NCBI RefSeq assembly: GCF_964340395.1
Contig: NC_135557.1
Coordinates: forward strand, 14,217,161 to 14,281,160
Length of the DNA stretch: 64,000 bases
DNA from: Glandiceps talaboti
Taxonomy: Eukaryota > Hemichordata > Enteropneusta > Spengelidae
Reading direction: 5' to 3'
Shown here: in pieces, positions 45,717 through 58,929 of the stretch
Numbering within the stretch: position 1 is the first letter of the stretch
Layout of the letters: each line of letters starts with the position of its first letter
Made by a program: the position numbers and the translations under genes
Notes under the pieces: model-generated
The model's database searches: none
What the model saw: the letters and a program-made list of their open reading frames with translations, nothing else
Told to the model about the DNA's origin: nothing

Positions 45717-48450
45717 TGCGATCCCAGGCCCTCGAAGACTCGATCGACGGGACGGTCTGTGTTTTGATCAACCTGTTGTAAAATCCTGGTTTCACTTGGC
45801 GATTTCAAATCCGTAGTACAATAGTACGCCCCGTTATATTATACAGTATACTTGACAGAAATGTTTGTTATAGAGTGACAGTGTTGCATCAAAATATTCT
45901 TCAGGAAGTTTTCTGAAGTTTCTTACAAATATTCACGCGATCCCTTCCTACAACTAGTATTTGACCTTTCACCGCAATGCCCCCTAAACCAGTGAAAAAA
46001 ATACAAGCCGTACATGTCAAATCTTCTGTATTTTGTGTCAAATGTAGTCTTTTAGTCCCGGACCACAAATATGTATTTCACTCATAACTAAAACAAACCA
46101 AATATACGTCAGTGCACTTGTATTCATGTGTAATATTAAATCTTCTGATCGCCATAAAGGTGCCATATGAGAAATCTACTCTCCATCTCGCCCAATGTTA
46201 TGGTTCTGCTCGCTCAAGGCAAGGAATGAATGGCGCGGAATTTGTTCTCAACTCACTGTGAGTGTACTGCCTAGGAAGTTACCGGTAATTTACTGGCATT
46301 TGCAGGGAACAAATGGTCCAATGCAGGTGACTTTTTGTAAGTGACCGGCATTCAACAGCAGGCATTTTAAATATACTGGCATTTATAAGATGAAATTTCA
46401 ACCTTTTATTAATACCTGCATTTGACAGACACATTGATTAATAATGGATAAGTCATGTACCTAGCTACTTGCAGACGACGGCGCACGCTTTTCGCGCAAC
46501 ACTCAGGGACGACCACAGGCACTTGTTCGCGGTGCAATGAGTGGACTTGCGCTATCACTGAAGTATTTTACCTCTTTCATATACAGTTGGCTAAAACACA
46601 TCGATATTATCGACATTTTATTGTATTCTGATGGACACAATCTGATACATACCTCAGGAAACAAATGCCTGTGGGGACGTAATATTAATAGTACTTCGCA
46701 TGCAAGCAGGGCTAAAGTGGGAATTTTTTTATTTGCATGAACAAGTGTACTTCGCTCGCAATGTGGACAATAAGGAAATATTTGGCTGTAGTAACTTGTG
46801 GTAGATTTTGTTCATTGACAATGATTACCCCAAAACAACGACAACATTAACATATTGCGTTCTCAATATCGAGCTTGAGGTATGTGCAATTTCTGAACAT
46901 CAAATGTTATTTCTAGACGTTATAAAGATCAACATGTCCAAGACTATAAGGAAAAAAAGCATCATTTCTGGTCAGCACAAGCATCACTTAAATACCGTCG
47001 CGTTGGTCTTTTTTTTTTCGTCCAGCCCATACAATCTGTAGATCCAGGGGGAAAAACACAAAAATAACCCTCAGCTCACCTAGTTTTTCACTGCCGACCC
47101 TAAACATTTTGTTTACATATTCAACAAAAAAATAAAATAAAATCGATAAAATTGTGAAGTCTCGCAAGAAATAGTGGATGCAGAAACTGACATCAACTTA
47201 AAAAGACAATATAAAACTGTTCCAATATAAAACTGTTTTTCCAATCTGTAATGGCTGTACATCTGATGGGAAGAAACCAATAACTCAACAGGAAACATAA
47301 CTACCTGAACTAGACACTAGCTCACACATGGTGAAAATATATATAAAATAAGATAAATAAAAAATATACCTATCCTACCTATTCTAAAATTAAGCATAAT
47401 CGGAACCACACAATTCTTTTTATTAGGCCTGACCAGAAACAATTTTTTTTTTGGCCTAATAGCACATAAATTTTACAGTATAAATAACAACTTGGTCACT
47501 TATTGCCCAAGTTTCAAAATAAAAAACTGTAATATATGTCAATGTGATTTTTTAACAGGAAATTTACCGTGTCGCAAAAAAACGACTTGCAGACATACAA
47601 AGTACTTAGATGTCAGTTATGGCGCCCTCTAGAGGTAGATGAAGTTGTAATTGTCAAACTGAAGGTATGTCTCTTATTTTCAGTAAATAACAGTTTCGTT
47701 ATTGGAAGATGTTCTAGCTGAGTAGTTTTGCAGTCATAATTCCACTTTCCTTATCTTGAAGAATATTACAAATCTTGACATTGTCACATCAAGTCAGCGA
47801 TATTCTACTTGGACACCACAATAATGCACATGTAATAGCAACTGACAAAGTCATTTAGCATGCTCAATAAATCAAATACTGGTTTTCAGTTTTTTAAAAA
47901 GGGTTACCATGGCAACATCAAGTCAGCTGGAAAGATTCTTGTGGTTTACATCCCTTTATTCTAAAATTTAAATAAAAAATGTTTTAAATATAAAATGAAT
48001 GCTGAATATTATTAATATTTTTAATTCAGTGTACCATTTTTTTAATGTTCATGGAGGTAATTTTCTTATAATTTTCAAACAGAAAAAGTAAGTCGAAAAG
48101 GTTATCATGAGAATGACTAATCTTCAATGTTATCAAAATGACTCATCTGCAACCCCTATTAAAGAAATGGTATAGTCCAGAATATATTATCAGCAAACTG
48201 CTATCATATCATTCAAATTTAATGTGATCCATCAGCCAATCAGAGACAAGAATGTTATTTTCAGAACAATGCATCCGTGACATCATGAGTGAGAGTGACT
48301 GCACATTTCAAAAAGCCGGTCTCCTAGTTCATTCTGTCATGAAACAAGTCTGACAAGTATACACACATACACTGTCTTGCCTCCCTTGCTGCCAGGGTAA
48401 CGGCTCCATCACATCCAACAATTCAACCCATTTACAGCATCAAACTAACC
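45717..48450. promoter_or_regulatory. Divergent intergenic region between AMPD and ABCG
   Basis: About 2.7 kb separates the AMPD distal ATG (minus) from the ABCG ATG (plus). CpG dinucleotides are locally more frequent around 45640-45780 and 46180-46530 than in the surrounding AT-rich DNA, which suits promoter sequence. No TATA box or other element can be assigned with confidence. A truncated AGGCCTAA-type MITE occupies about 47066-47430. Confidence 0.4.
47066..47430. mobile_element. AGGCCTAA-TIR MITE, copy D (left end truncated)
   Basis: Core and right end are present, ending TATTAGGCCTGA. The left TIR is missing. A second GGCCTAAT fragment follows at about 47452-47462. It lies in the AMPD/ABCG intergenic region. 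Confidence 0.65.
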
Positions 48451-48640
48451 ATGGCTGCAGCAGAATCAGTGATGTTGAACTTGGAAGAAAAGGGGCCGCC
48501 AAATGGATCTGCAACACAAATCGCAGAAATGAGATCCTACGATGCTCACAAGCTGTCTCACCTGCCGAAGAGACCACCAGTGAAAATCGAATTCAAAGAT
48601 GTATCGTACAATGTTCAGGAAGGATCGTTCCGCAAGAAAG
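48451..48640 (+). CDS. ABCG1: First coding exon of ABCG1/ABCG4-type half-transporter
   Basis: The ATG sits in a strong context (ACCATGG) and opens 63 codons plus one base before a GTAGGG donor at 48641. The protein starts MAAAESVMLNLEEKGPP and continues KLSHLPKRPPVKIEFKDVSY and NVQEGSFRKKG. It matches the segment preceding the nucleotide-binding domain of ABCG1/ABCG4 (S-LP-R---V-IEF-DLSYSV-EG---RKKG), which act in sterol export at plasma and endosomal membranes. Walker A and all later exons were not seen before 64000. The first intron is therefore longer than 15 kb, or the remaining exons lie beyond the window. It could equally be ABCG4 or a pro-orthologue of both. Confidence 0.8.
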
Positions 48641-49129
48641 GTAGGGAAAAAAAATCACCTGATATAGAAATACATCATCCATTATCTCACCACACTACTG
48701 CAGAATACTCATTAGGTAGTTAAATAACGTACAGGCTGTCTGTGCATCTTGGTTGCCATGGTAATTATTTCTTCTCATCTTTACACTTAACTGTCTTTAA
48801 AATTTTGTGAGACAATTTGTTGTAATCTTGCATAAAATAACAGCCAGTCATTGTATGACTTTTTCCCGTCAAAAAAGTGAAAATATGTCTGGCTATCTTT
48901 CATCAAAGATAACTCGAAGTCAGTGACTACAATTTGTAACATTGCAGACAATTTTTTCTACTTTTTAAAAAAATTCTAAACAGTTTTTCTGTTATTATTT
49001 GTTGTCTGTTTTCCCTGCAGCAGATAGAAATAACTGAATGTTATCGTTTTAGGAAAATTGACTCTCGTCAATTATCGCATACATCGAATATTTTCAAACA
49101 CCTCGTGTAATTTTTGTATTTTCATATTT

Positions 49130-49895
49130 TAAAAAACCACCAAGACGACAGCGTTTAGTAATTGTCTGATTGTTTTCCCTTCATTAAATCCAAATAGCAA
49201 AATAGCTTATTTACAAAAGACTTAATTCAGTACCACTTATGCATTACATGGTACTCATGTTATTATGTTTTCATATTTAAAAAAACAAGACGACAGCGTT
49301 TAGTAATTGTCTGACTGTTTTTTCCCTTCGGAAACTGCGAATAGCAAAATAGCTTATTTTGAAACTTAGGCCAGAGATTTAATTCAATATCACATTCACA
49401 TTACATGGTAAACATATAATTCTTATTATTTCATATTTAAAAAAAAAACAAGACGACAGCATTTAGTAATTGTCTGACTGTTTTTCCCTTCGGAAACTGC
49501 GAATAGCAAAATAGCTTATTTTAAAACTTAGGCCAGAGATTTAATTCAATATCACATTCACATTACATGGTAAACATATAATTCTTATTATTTCATATTT
49601 TAAAAAAAAACAAGACAACAGCGACTGTTTTTTCCCTTTGGAAACTATAGGAAATGCAAAATAGCTTATTTTCTAAACTTAAGTAAGAGATTTAATTCAA
49701 TACCACATTCACATTACATGGTAAACATATAATTATTATTATTTCATATTTAAAAAAAACAAGACAACAGCATTTAGTAATTGTCTGACAGTTTTTTTCC
49801 CTTTCGGGAACTATATTAAAAGCAAAATAGCTTATTTTTTAAACTTAAGTAAGAGATTTAATTCAATACCACTTAAGCATTACACAGTATACTGA
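49130..49895. repeat. 145-163-bp minisatellite in ABCG intron 1, five units
   Basis: CAAGAC(G/A)ACAGC marks unit positions at 49141, 49286, 49449, 49611 and 49760. Units share AGTAATTGTCTGACTG, TTTTTCCCTTCGGAAACT, GCAAAATAGCTTATTT and ACATGGTAAACATATAATT. Confidence 0.93.
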
Positions 49896-50133
49896 GATAA
49901 AAATCAAGTATCGACTTAACTGAAATCACACAGAAAATGATTTGGGTTTTTGAAATTATGAGAGAAGAATCAATAATATTGTGCGAGTACAAGTACTACT
50001 AATTGACCAAACTAGTCGACTTCCTTTGTTCACTCAAATGTATATAGCCTGCCTACTTTAATTTACTAGCTTTTATGCAAATAAGCACATGGTCACACAT
50101 GGAAGAAATGTAACAGCTGATCATAGGTGACTA

Positions 50134-50640
50134 AGGACAATACCATGGAAACTGTTATTGTTATAATATTGTACGCAATTTGTTTTTATATGAAATAGTA
50201 TAAAAAAAATATTTTTAAGCATTATAACCTACTGTACATTATGTATATCCCATTCTTGTATATATTGTCATCATTTGCAGTATGAATATTAGTAATATTA
50301 GTAGGACAATACCATGGAAACTGTTATTGTTATAATATTGTATGCAATTTGTTTTTATATGAAATAGTATTAAAAAAATATTTTTAAGCATTATAACCTA
50401 CCGTACATTATATGAGTACATCCCATTCTTGTATATATTGTCATCATTTGCAGTATGAATATTAGTAATATTAGTAGGACAATGCCATGGAAACTGTTAT
50501 TGTTATAATATTGTACGCAATTTGTTTTTATATGAAATAGAATTTAAAAAAAATATTTTTAAGCATTATAACCTACCGTACATTATAGAAGTACATCCCA
50601 TTCTTGTATATATTGTCATCATTTGCAGTATGAATATTGA
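50134..50640. repeat. 169-173-bp tandem repeat in ABCG intron 1, three units
   Basis: AGGACAATACCATGGAAACT at 50134, 50303 and (one substitution) 50476, with TTGTATATATTGTCATCATT in each. Highly similar, so a recent expansion. Confidence 0.95.
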
Positions 50641-51768
50641 AAATTATTTATTACATTCATAACCGTTACTATATAATGAAGTAATTTTTATACAAAATAG
50701 AGCAGTTATTGAATTATTATTTTTTGATGTGTTGTAACCTTGAACAGTGCATCTCATTCGAATACTGATCATCATTTTAAAAATTACACTCTCATTTCTT
50801 GAAATTGCAGTATATTTCCAAATGTTTTAAATCCCTGCCAATGAAGGAGCTCAGTGAGACAGTCTGGGTTTTGGTTTATTTTACGAATTGATAAATTGGC
50901 GACATTGGTCGTAATTTTTGTGATCAGCTGTCTCATAAAATTGTCACAAATGATGTTCAACGATATTCACACCTCTCAGTATACAAAGCCTCCATCCAAC
51001 CAGCTGATCTCTTATTCATCTACAATTTCATTCATTCAACCAGATGATCACTACACATCTGCAGTTTCACTTATTTTTGAGTGTGTAATATTGTATTATG
51101 GTGTATACACTATCTGTAAATATTGGATTTTATTGCTTTTTACTGGCAGTACTAACTATAAAGCTATCAATGTGTAAGATTTACAACTACACGTTGTACA
51201 GCGCTTTGTGGAGAGGTCATACAGTATTACTGTCACATGTTTTGTATGTATAGAACTCTTATAGCTATTGTCATGGTAATAGTTTTGTATGACTGTAGAC
51301 TGATAACACACAATGAATTGACTCGCCAAACAGGCTTTTACAACCATTTAATTTCATAAATTGGGTGGAAATTAACTGTTATATTGATAATATATCAATG
51401 TTTTTTGTTTGAAATATGGTGTTTGTAGGATTTCTATAAAAGTTTAGAACCAAAAAAACGCAAAAGTGAAAAATTTCTGGACCATTAATGTCATTGTATA
51501 CAGGTTTACACCATTGAAAATTGAAAGTAGATGTTACAATTTTTGGATTTTTTATTTAAATAGTGATTTTTTTCTGGGATATTAAAATCCTTGAGAACAC
51601 AAAAGAAAAATGATTTCTGGATTTTTTAAAATGATTTTAGAATCATCCCTGATAACACAACAGAAAATGGCCTGGATTTTTTTATAATGATTTTACAACC
51701 CCTGAGAACACAAAAGAAAAGAAAAAAATTACTTCAGGATTTTTTTATGACTTCAGAACCATGATAAT

Positions 51769-52130
51769 GCCGTTATTTGGTTCCGGTTACCCAACCCCCA
51801 CCTAGTTTTTCATGCCAATCCTAACATTTTTTTTTACATATTCGAGAAAAATATTAATAAAATCGCGAAAATTGTGAAGTCTCGCAAGAAATAGTGGATG
51901 CGGAAACTTAAACTTAAAAAGACAATATAAAACTATTCTTCCAATCTGTAATGGCTGTATATCTGATAGGAAGAAATAAACAACACAGAGACCATTTGGA
52001 AAACAATAGAAAACCTGAATTAGACACTCACACATGAAAAAAATATAATAAAATAAAATAAAAAATCTACCTACCTCACCTATTTTGAAATTGAATGTAA
52101 TCGGAACCACACAATTTTTTTTATGCCTAA
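51769..52130. mobile_element. AGGCCTAA-TIR MITE, copy E
   Basis: Starts at TTTGGTTCCGG and ends CGGAACCACACAA with a decayed TIR (ATGCCTAAC). It shares the core with copies A-D. The 121-codon minus-strand frame across it is a chance frame also visible in pieces in copies A and D. Confidence 0.7.
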
Positions 52131-52489
52131 CACAAAAGAAAAAAATTATGTGGCCCACCAATGTCATTCATGATTCTGTACAGGTACCTTACACCTAGTA
52201 TAGGGGTATCCTTCACCGAATCTTAAGATCTCTCTTAGGGTTAGAGTCATGAGTCACGATACCACATTGACATCCAGACTGCTAGCATACACCATCTATG
52301 AATAATTAATTTGTTTAAGATTTTTGTAATGATTTTATAATGCCAGTTAATAGAAAAGATGAAATCCAATCTCATTATATACAGGATTGTAACACCATTA
52401 ATTAGATAAATGAGGTGGAAATTAAAAAATCATAATTTGATAGCCACACTAAAACTACATTTAGTAATGCAACATGTTGATATAACTGA

Positions 52490-52712
52490 TGCCATATGGC
52501 GGGCGTGCACATTCTCAAGTGCTGCACCTAATTGTCTATGGAATGCACTAGTCTACCATTGGAAATATGACAAAAACCAATAGCTAACACCTTCAAAACG
52601 AATTTAAACACATATCTATTCTCCAGAGCATTCTAACTGTGACATGCCTCTGAACTCTTCATCGTAGTGGAAACTGGCACTTTGTAAATTGATTGATTGA
52701 TTGATTGATATA
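52490..52712 (+). pseudogene. 3' end of a decayed LINE with (TTGA)n tail
   Basis: Frame-shifted remnants read FSSAAPNCLWNAL, followed in another frame by TFKTNLNTYLFSRAF and a stop. This resembles the conserved C terminus of Jockey/CR1-like RT proteins (F-S-AP-LWN-LP ... FK--LKTYLF). A TTGATTGATTGAT tail at 52688-52710 is typical of such 3' ends. Confidence 0.6.
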
Positions 52713-53989
52713 AGCTATGGAATGGATATTGGTTTCAAATGTACTCACAGTACGGTGGCGCTTCTGATGACTTATATGATCTTGCAGTGCCACGGTACAT
52801 TTGTGACATTCTTGATAGCCAGAGCACATACAAGACTGTTGCATGGACCCATTTTATTCTCTTTCGCTCAAAAAAAAAACAGACCCATTTTAGACGAAAA
52901 TGCTAGAAAATGCACCCCAAAGGGCAGCATTATATACATGTATAGTCAAACGTGTATCTACCCATCAAACAATAGTTGAAACTTGTATCTGTTTTAGTGA
53001 GCTGACACCTCGGTTTACACGGTGTTATATTACTGTTTGCATGGCTACACCAGTGTAGACACTGATACCTGTTTGACATGTACAATAACAAATATGGAAT
53101 GTTTAACTCTTCAGTTTCTGACTATTACAGTTTCCGACTGTTTCGTAATTATTCAGGATGATTTTTTTTGTTTTAACAGAAATTTGAAAATCTCTACTTT
53201 TACAACAAAATTTTGGTATTAATTAATAAATAAGAATTATTTGTATGTCTCCTAACTAAAATAAAGTTGATTTATTCAAGAAATTTATAAAATGAAGAAA
53301 CTTTTTCACAAATTCTCTTGTATGATGGGTAGGGCCGGTATTGATACTGAAGAGTTCAATATGTTAATTTCTATTTCCTGTATGTGCAGGAAGTTCAGGT
53401 TATCAGTTTTACCATACAACCTTGTATTTGTGCACTGCAAATTGAGATATGCAAATATTATGCAAATTCTGTGTTCTCTCACAATGATCTGTTCATAGTT
53501 CATAAGATGGCATAACGACATGGGGGGGGGGGGGGTCGGTCATCTCTCACTGGACTTGATAAAAGGTGTACCACTCACCACAATATACCATATACCCAAA
53601 TAAACCTATTTAGACCAAACGTCTTCACTCATTTGAGAGCGCATGTAGTTTTTTGTTGCATCTTCAACAACAGTTGCGTATATGCGTATATATCTGCAAC
53701 AGTATATTATTCCATCAGCAATCTCAATTTTAGAAATTCTAGAAAACTTTAATTTTAACTTTCATATCCTAGATCAGTTATCTTAAGCATACTGTCACTT
53801 TCTTAGTTGTTGTTGATCTGCACAGTCACAAATTCTGTAAAATTAACCTGTGTCATTTTCTTATTTCTTCTTTTTTTCCCCTTCATTATTGTTGTTATTA
53901 CTTTGTATATGTCATCAAATTTACCACACTGTCTGTAAGTAAGAACAACGTCGTTCAGTTTGACTCTACCGAACACCGGTTTTCCCTCG

Positions 53990-54125
53990 GTACCCTAGTT
54001 TCCTCACTGCATTAACACTGAACTCATGAGGGATGGCTCTCACTGGACTTCTTGGGAGATAAAAGTCTTTATATACTTAAAGAACAATCCAGTATAACAA
54101 AAACATTATTATTATCATTATTATC
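53990..54125 (+). mobile_element. SINE/LINE 3' end with ATT-rich tail
   Basis: ACTGAACTCATGAGGGATGG, CACTGGACTTCTTGGGAGATA and a TATTATTATCATTATTAT tail. An inverted relative is at 56055-56160. Confidence 0.5.
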
Positions 54126-54394
54126 TGATTGACATGGGTGACAGTGACTAAAAACAATTTTCCATGTATACAAGATGGACAAGAAATTTATGTGTTTTTG
54201 GTACAAGGAATCTGTGACCGGAGGGAAGTTTTTCAAAATATTCTAAGGATTAAGGGGATTTATATTTACATTGTATAAATCTATATATTTACATCACATT
54301 ATTGTAATCCTAGTTAATGATTGTTTAGTTAGATATATTTTACTATATCTTTGACCATAGATAATATTGTGTAAAATGTAAATTTCGAGTCAAA

Positions 54395-54855
54395 TAAACT
54401 GTATGCATACTGTACTGTATGGCTGTACTGTAGTGTACTGTATGCATACTGTACACTGTACTGTGCTGCACTTCACTGGAATGTACTATACTGTAATTTA
54501 CTGCTCTGTAATGTGCTATACTGTAATGTACTGTACTATACTGTACTGCACTGCACTGCACTGTAATGTACTGAACGCAGCGGCATACTGTACTGCACTG
54601 TACTCTACTCTACTGTACTCTACTGTACTGTATGCATACTGTACTGTTACGTACTTTACTGTACTGTACTGCACTGCACTGCACTGTAATGTACTGAACG
54701 CATACTGTACTGCACTGTACTCTACTCTACTCTACTCTACTGTATGCATACTGTACTTTACTGTACTGTACTGTACTGCACTGCACTGTAATGTACTGAA
54801 TGCTTACTGTACTGCACTGTACTCTACTCTACTCTACTCTACTCTACTCTACTGT
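54395..54855. repeat. TACTG/CTACT pentamer-based tandem array
   Basis: Runs of TGTAC, TGCAC and TCTAC pentamers organised in three higher-order units (GCACTGTAATGTACTGAA..GCATACTGTACTGCACTG). The 152-codon Cys/Tyr-rich frame results from the array. Confidence 0.93.
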
Positions 54856-55499
54856 ACTTAATTCTAGATATAAATAGATCTACATCGTAATCAATACATT
54901 GTCATTTATAGACTTACACATATGTATGACAGTGTTTCTATGTTTGTCATGAAAGCTGTTGTATCTTTATGCCAAGCATTGTTAGAACAGTTTTGTGATA
55001 TGCATGCTGCTCGATTTTCAGTGTTCAACATCCTTAAATCACGTATTGAATCACATCTAGGTAATCTTAGCTGTAATCAGAGCAGTTTTTCAGGACATCA
55101 ATTTATGGACATATTATTCCGCCAGTTCGGAGAGAAACATTTACTCCTGAATAATTAAATCATTGCATGATCAAAGTCCATACTCTGGGTCCATATAAGT
55201 AGTAGACGGATCGAAACATCGCATTCGTTTCCAATTTACAGTTCCAAAGTAACTATATTGTACTGTTCTAGTGATTCTTGGAACCATGAACAATATATTA
55301 ATTCTCATTAGTTCTAGGACAGTCTTGCTATATGTATAATAATAACAATAATAACTTGTTGTACATCCTACAATTATACTGTGCACAAGCCAAGTTATTG
55401 TACACGTATTTGAACAGAAAATATGGAATATATAGCCTGGTAGTACTCTACGTCATGACAACCCCGGTGTATACATCACAAGTTCTGAGTTGTAATATA

Positions 55500-55625
55500 A
55501 GTGTTTTCTGCTGCAATTTCACTTGCTAAGCTCGTGAAAATACAGCCTCAGAGAACACAGTCACTCATGCAAATAGCAAATACCCTAACTATGCCACACT
55601 TGCACTCGTGTGTCATGGAGTTCAT
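55500..55625 (-). mobile_element. Third, inverted copy of the 17.8-kb repeat
   Basis: The reverse complement reads CTCCATGACACACGAGTGCAAG ... GGGTATTTGC ... GTGTTCTCTGAGGC ... GCAGAAAACACTT, matching the other two copies in order. Confidence 0.55.
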
Positions 55626-56054
55626 TATGCTTGTCATTTTACATTGTACAGTAAATTTAATAACCTATAAATAACCTTGCGAGTATATAGCTGACAGGCT
55701 GTATGAATAACACAAACGCATAATACACATGATGAAACATATTAGTGGGTGCTGACAATATTATTGACTTTGTATTGTATACTAAAATCAAGATATAAAT
55801 AGTCCTAAATCTCTGTATTGTCACGAGACAATGTGAGTATGACAAGTGTGCCTATATTTGTCATAAAAACTACTGTATTTGTAATATAGCATTGTTAGAT
55901 ATTTACTATTGACAGTAATAAAACCTGTAAAATGGTTTATATTAATATTCATCAAAACTCAACCTTAGTTGATTTTAATATACCACCACCTCCCTCCCAC
56001 CCCCCCCCCCACCCCCTCCCAACCCTATTAACAGCAGCTTTGTTAAAATGTAAT

Positions 56055-56160
56055 ATACTAATAATAATCTTTATTTACACTGGATAGTTCTTTAAGCATA
56101 TAAACACTTGTTTCTCAAGAAGTCCAGTGAGGACCATCCCTCATGAGTTCAGTGTTAATA
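56055..56160 (-). mobile_element. Inverted copy of the 54-kb 3' end repeat
   Basis: The reverse complement gives TAACACTGAACTCATGAGGGATGG and CACTGGACTTCTTGAGAAA, ending in ATTATTATTA. It matches 53990-54125. Confidence 0.5.
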
Positions 56161-56624
56161 AAGAAAGAAAACAAAAGCAGTGTAGCTTTATACAATATGA
56201 TATACAATGTAGCTTAACCCAGGCTAATATTCATATAAAAATCCCCCCTCCCCCTACCCCCACCTCCAAATAAAATAATTCAGTTTCGAATACATTACGG
56301 CTGCCAAATACAATACTTCAATTAATTCTATGGAAAAATAGAAGATCAACGATTTCCTTGAAAATAAGATGGTTAATTCCCTTAAGTTTCAAAATGTTTG
56401 AAGAAAATTGAAGAACTTTGATTTCCAGTGAACTTTGTCTCCAAAGGCACAGTCTACTAAGTAGCCATGGGAATTTTTCACTTATTTCTTTGGGAAGGTA
56501 TTCCCAAGACTACAAATATTTCAAAAATATGATTTTTAGATGAAATGATCCATCTTCATTCAATGTCATTAAACAGGTAATTCTAGAGCTTATAACAATA
56601 GTATTGTGTTGACATAGGTATATT

Positions 56625-57215
56625 AAGTGATAAGTAAATGTTAACAAATGAAACAGTATACTTGATATGGATGCTATAAACGATTGTGGTACATATAGAA
56701 AACGCTTTACTTTGGTGTTATGGGGAGCATTAGCAAATGAAACAATATACTTGTACACTTGATATGGATGCTATAAACGATTGTGGTACATATAGAAAAC
56801 GCTTAATACTTTGGTGTTATGGGGAGCATTAGCAAATGAAACAATATACTTTTGCACTTGATATGGATGCTATAAACAATTGTGGTACATACAGAAAATG
56901 CTTTAGTTTGGTGTTATGGGGAGTATTAGCAAATGAAATAGTATACTTTTACACTTGATATGGATGCTATAAACGATTGTGGTACATACAGAAAATGCTT
57001 TAGTTTGGTGTTATGGGGAGTATTAGCAAATGAAACAGTATACTTGTACACTTGATATGGATGCTATAAACGATTGTGGTACATACAGAAAATGCTTTAG
57101 TTTGGTGTTATGGGGAGTATTAGCAAATGAAATAGTATACTTTTACACTTGATATGGATGCTATAAACGATTGTGGTACATACAGAAAATGCTTTAGTTT
57201 GGTGTTATGGGGAGT
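56625..57215. repeat. 97-bp satellite, six units
   Basis: TTGATATGGATGCTATAAAC occurs at 56662, 56759, 56858, 56955, 57052 and 57149. Units contain GATTGTGGTACATA, GTTTGGTGTTATGGGGAG and AGCAAATGAAA. Presumed ABCG intron 1. Confidence 0.95.
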
Positions 57216-57434
57216 ATATATAAATTAATCATAAATAATCTCAATCTCAGTCTTTATTGATTACCGACATGCCATAGCAAGCATGGTTTATAAAGCATAC
57301 AAAAATAGCATACAGAAATAAAGTGAATACAATACAGTCATTTATCCAACTGCTGGAGGACTGTATATGTTTACATAATCATAATCTTTAATTCTTATAA
57401 AGTGCATTACATTAAAAATAATAGTTGTAACTTT

Positions 57435-58070
57435 CAAGGAGTGAACCACATCAGGCAAAGCTAAGCTCAACATCATATCAGTTGTTATCAGTTTTACTGA
57501 CCCATTATCAGTGACATTGCAAATAGCTTTAGAGATGCAAATGATTTTTATGACACCCGACTTGCTGGCTCACCAAGTCGGGAAAGTCGCACTTGAACCG
57601 CTAATGCAAAAATCCGTCATGTACTCTGTGTTTTCCGGGATATGGAATAGTTAGAATGTGTTTCGAGAGTCTGGGTAACCAAGTAACTTAAGATGATTCT
57701 TCAGGCAAATATCGCCGTATCATAGTTTTAGGTGTAAGGATTATAGCAATAAATGAAATCACTAAACATTACTGGGACAAGCCATTAAAGAAGCAAGTCC
57801 ACTTGTTATCAAAGAGTACCAATATTTACACATGTGATGATGGGCTCTTACATAACACAAGTAAATAGTGTAGTTCACAGCATAAGATCATTTCTAAGGA
57901 GTGGGTCAATTGAGGCAAACCTTATCTCCATCTTATATCAGTTGTTATCAATTTATTAGGCTATTATAAGTAACACTACAAACAGCTTTAGAGATGCAAA
58001 CAACTTTTATGACACCCGTTTTCGTCAGGCAAGCCCGCGGGTTTGTTGCACTTGGACCGTTAATGGCTTG
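57435..58070. repeat. Two diverged direct copies, about 470 bp apart
   Basis: CATATCAGTTGTTATCAGTTT ... AGCTTTAGAGATGCAAA ... TTTTATGACACCCG ... GCACTTG(A/G)ACCG at 57435-57610 and again at 57900-58070. Both are followed by a GC-rich short hairpin (GACTTGCTGGCTCACCAAGTC in the first). Confidence 0.8.
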
Positions 58071-58309
58071 TGAATGTCATGATCAGACAAACATCCATTA
58101 TCTGCAGACTTAGGAATGTGTATTGCATCTGGTATGAACATTTGTGTAGAGATAGCACAGATGAGATCAAGGGAACATCTGGAATTGGACTTTCAGGTGT
58201 ATGCATATGCATAGACAATATCCAACATCAGACTTAAAAGTTCGTTGACCTGAAGAAATATGATAATAATGTAAGACGACTGTCTCCCATATGCCATGTA
58301 AATTTTGAA

Positions 58310-58412
58310 AAATCATATCATATCATATCATATCATATCATATCATATCATATATCATATCATATCATATATTATATCATATCATATCATATCATATCAT
58401 ATCATATCATAG
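58310..58412. repeat. (ATCAT)n pentamer microsatellite
   Basis: About 20 ATCAT units with two short interruptions. Confidence 0.97.
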
Positions 58413-58929
58413 ACATTCTAAACTGTTAATAATTATGATTTGAATGTAATAATAAATTTGATGACCACTAAAATTTGAAAAATTTCTCATGTGTCTAAAT
58501 GTAAATTTTCAAGGCTGGAACTTGGAAGAACATGTCTATAACCAACAGTGAATATTTAAATTTTACAATATGCATATGTCTCAAAATACTTTATTTCAAT
58601 GTAACAACTGTATAATATACCAGCAAATATGGGAAAATGTTGGCGAAATGCTAATTAATTTGATAAATGACAAAACAAATTAATTCATAATGCATATATT
58701 ATGCTGTATTCAAGGTTATAGTCTATATGGACATGTGTATCCATGGCAATTATAATATTCAAATTTATGTGATGTCTAAAGAGGGCATATTTATTAAGAA
58801 GAGATTAAACATTTGTTTTTGTTTATTTGTTTGTTTGTTTATTTGTTTGTTTGTTTGTTTGTTTGTTTGTTTGGCATGTACCATAATATACATGAATAGA
58901 TTTGTAATTTGTTCTCATTACATAAATGA

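Noticed and set aside
51802-52167. 121-codon minus-strand frame
   Set aside because: Falls inside MITE copy E; the related copies carry only broken versions.
54403-54861. 152-codon Cys/Tyr/Leu frame
   Set aside because: Generated by the TGTAC/CTACT pentamer array.
54922-55158. 78-codon plus-strand frame (CQALLEQFCDMHAARF)
   Set aside because: Composition is plausible for protein, but there are no splice signals or homology; not enough to call a gene.
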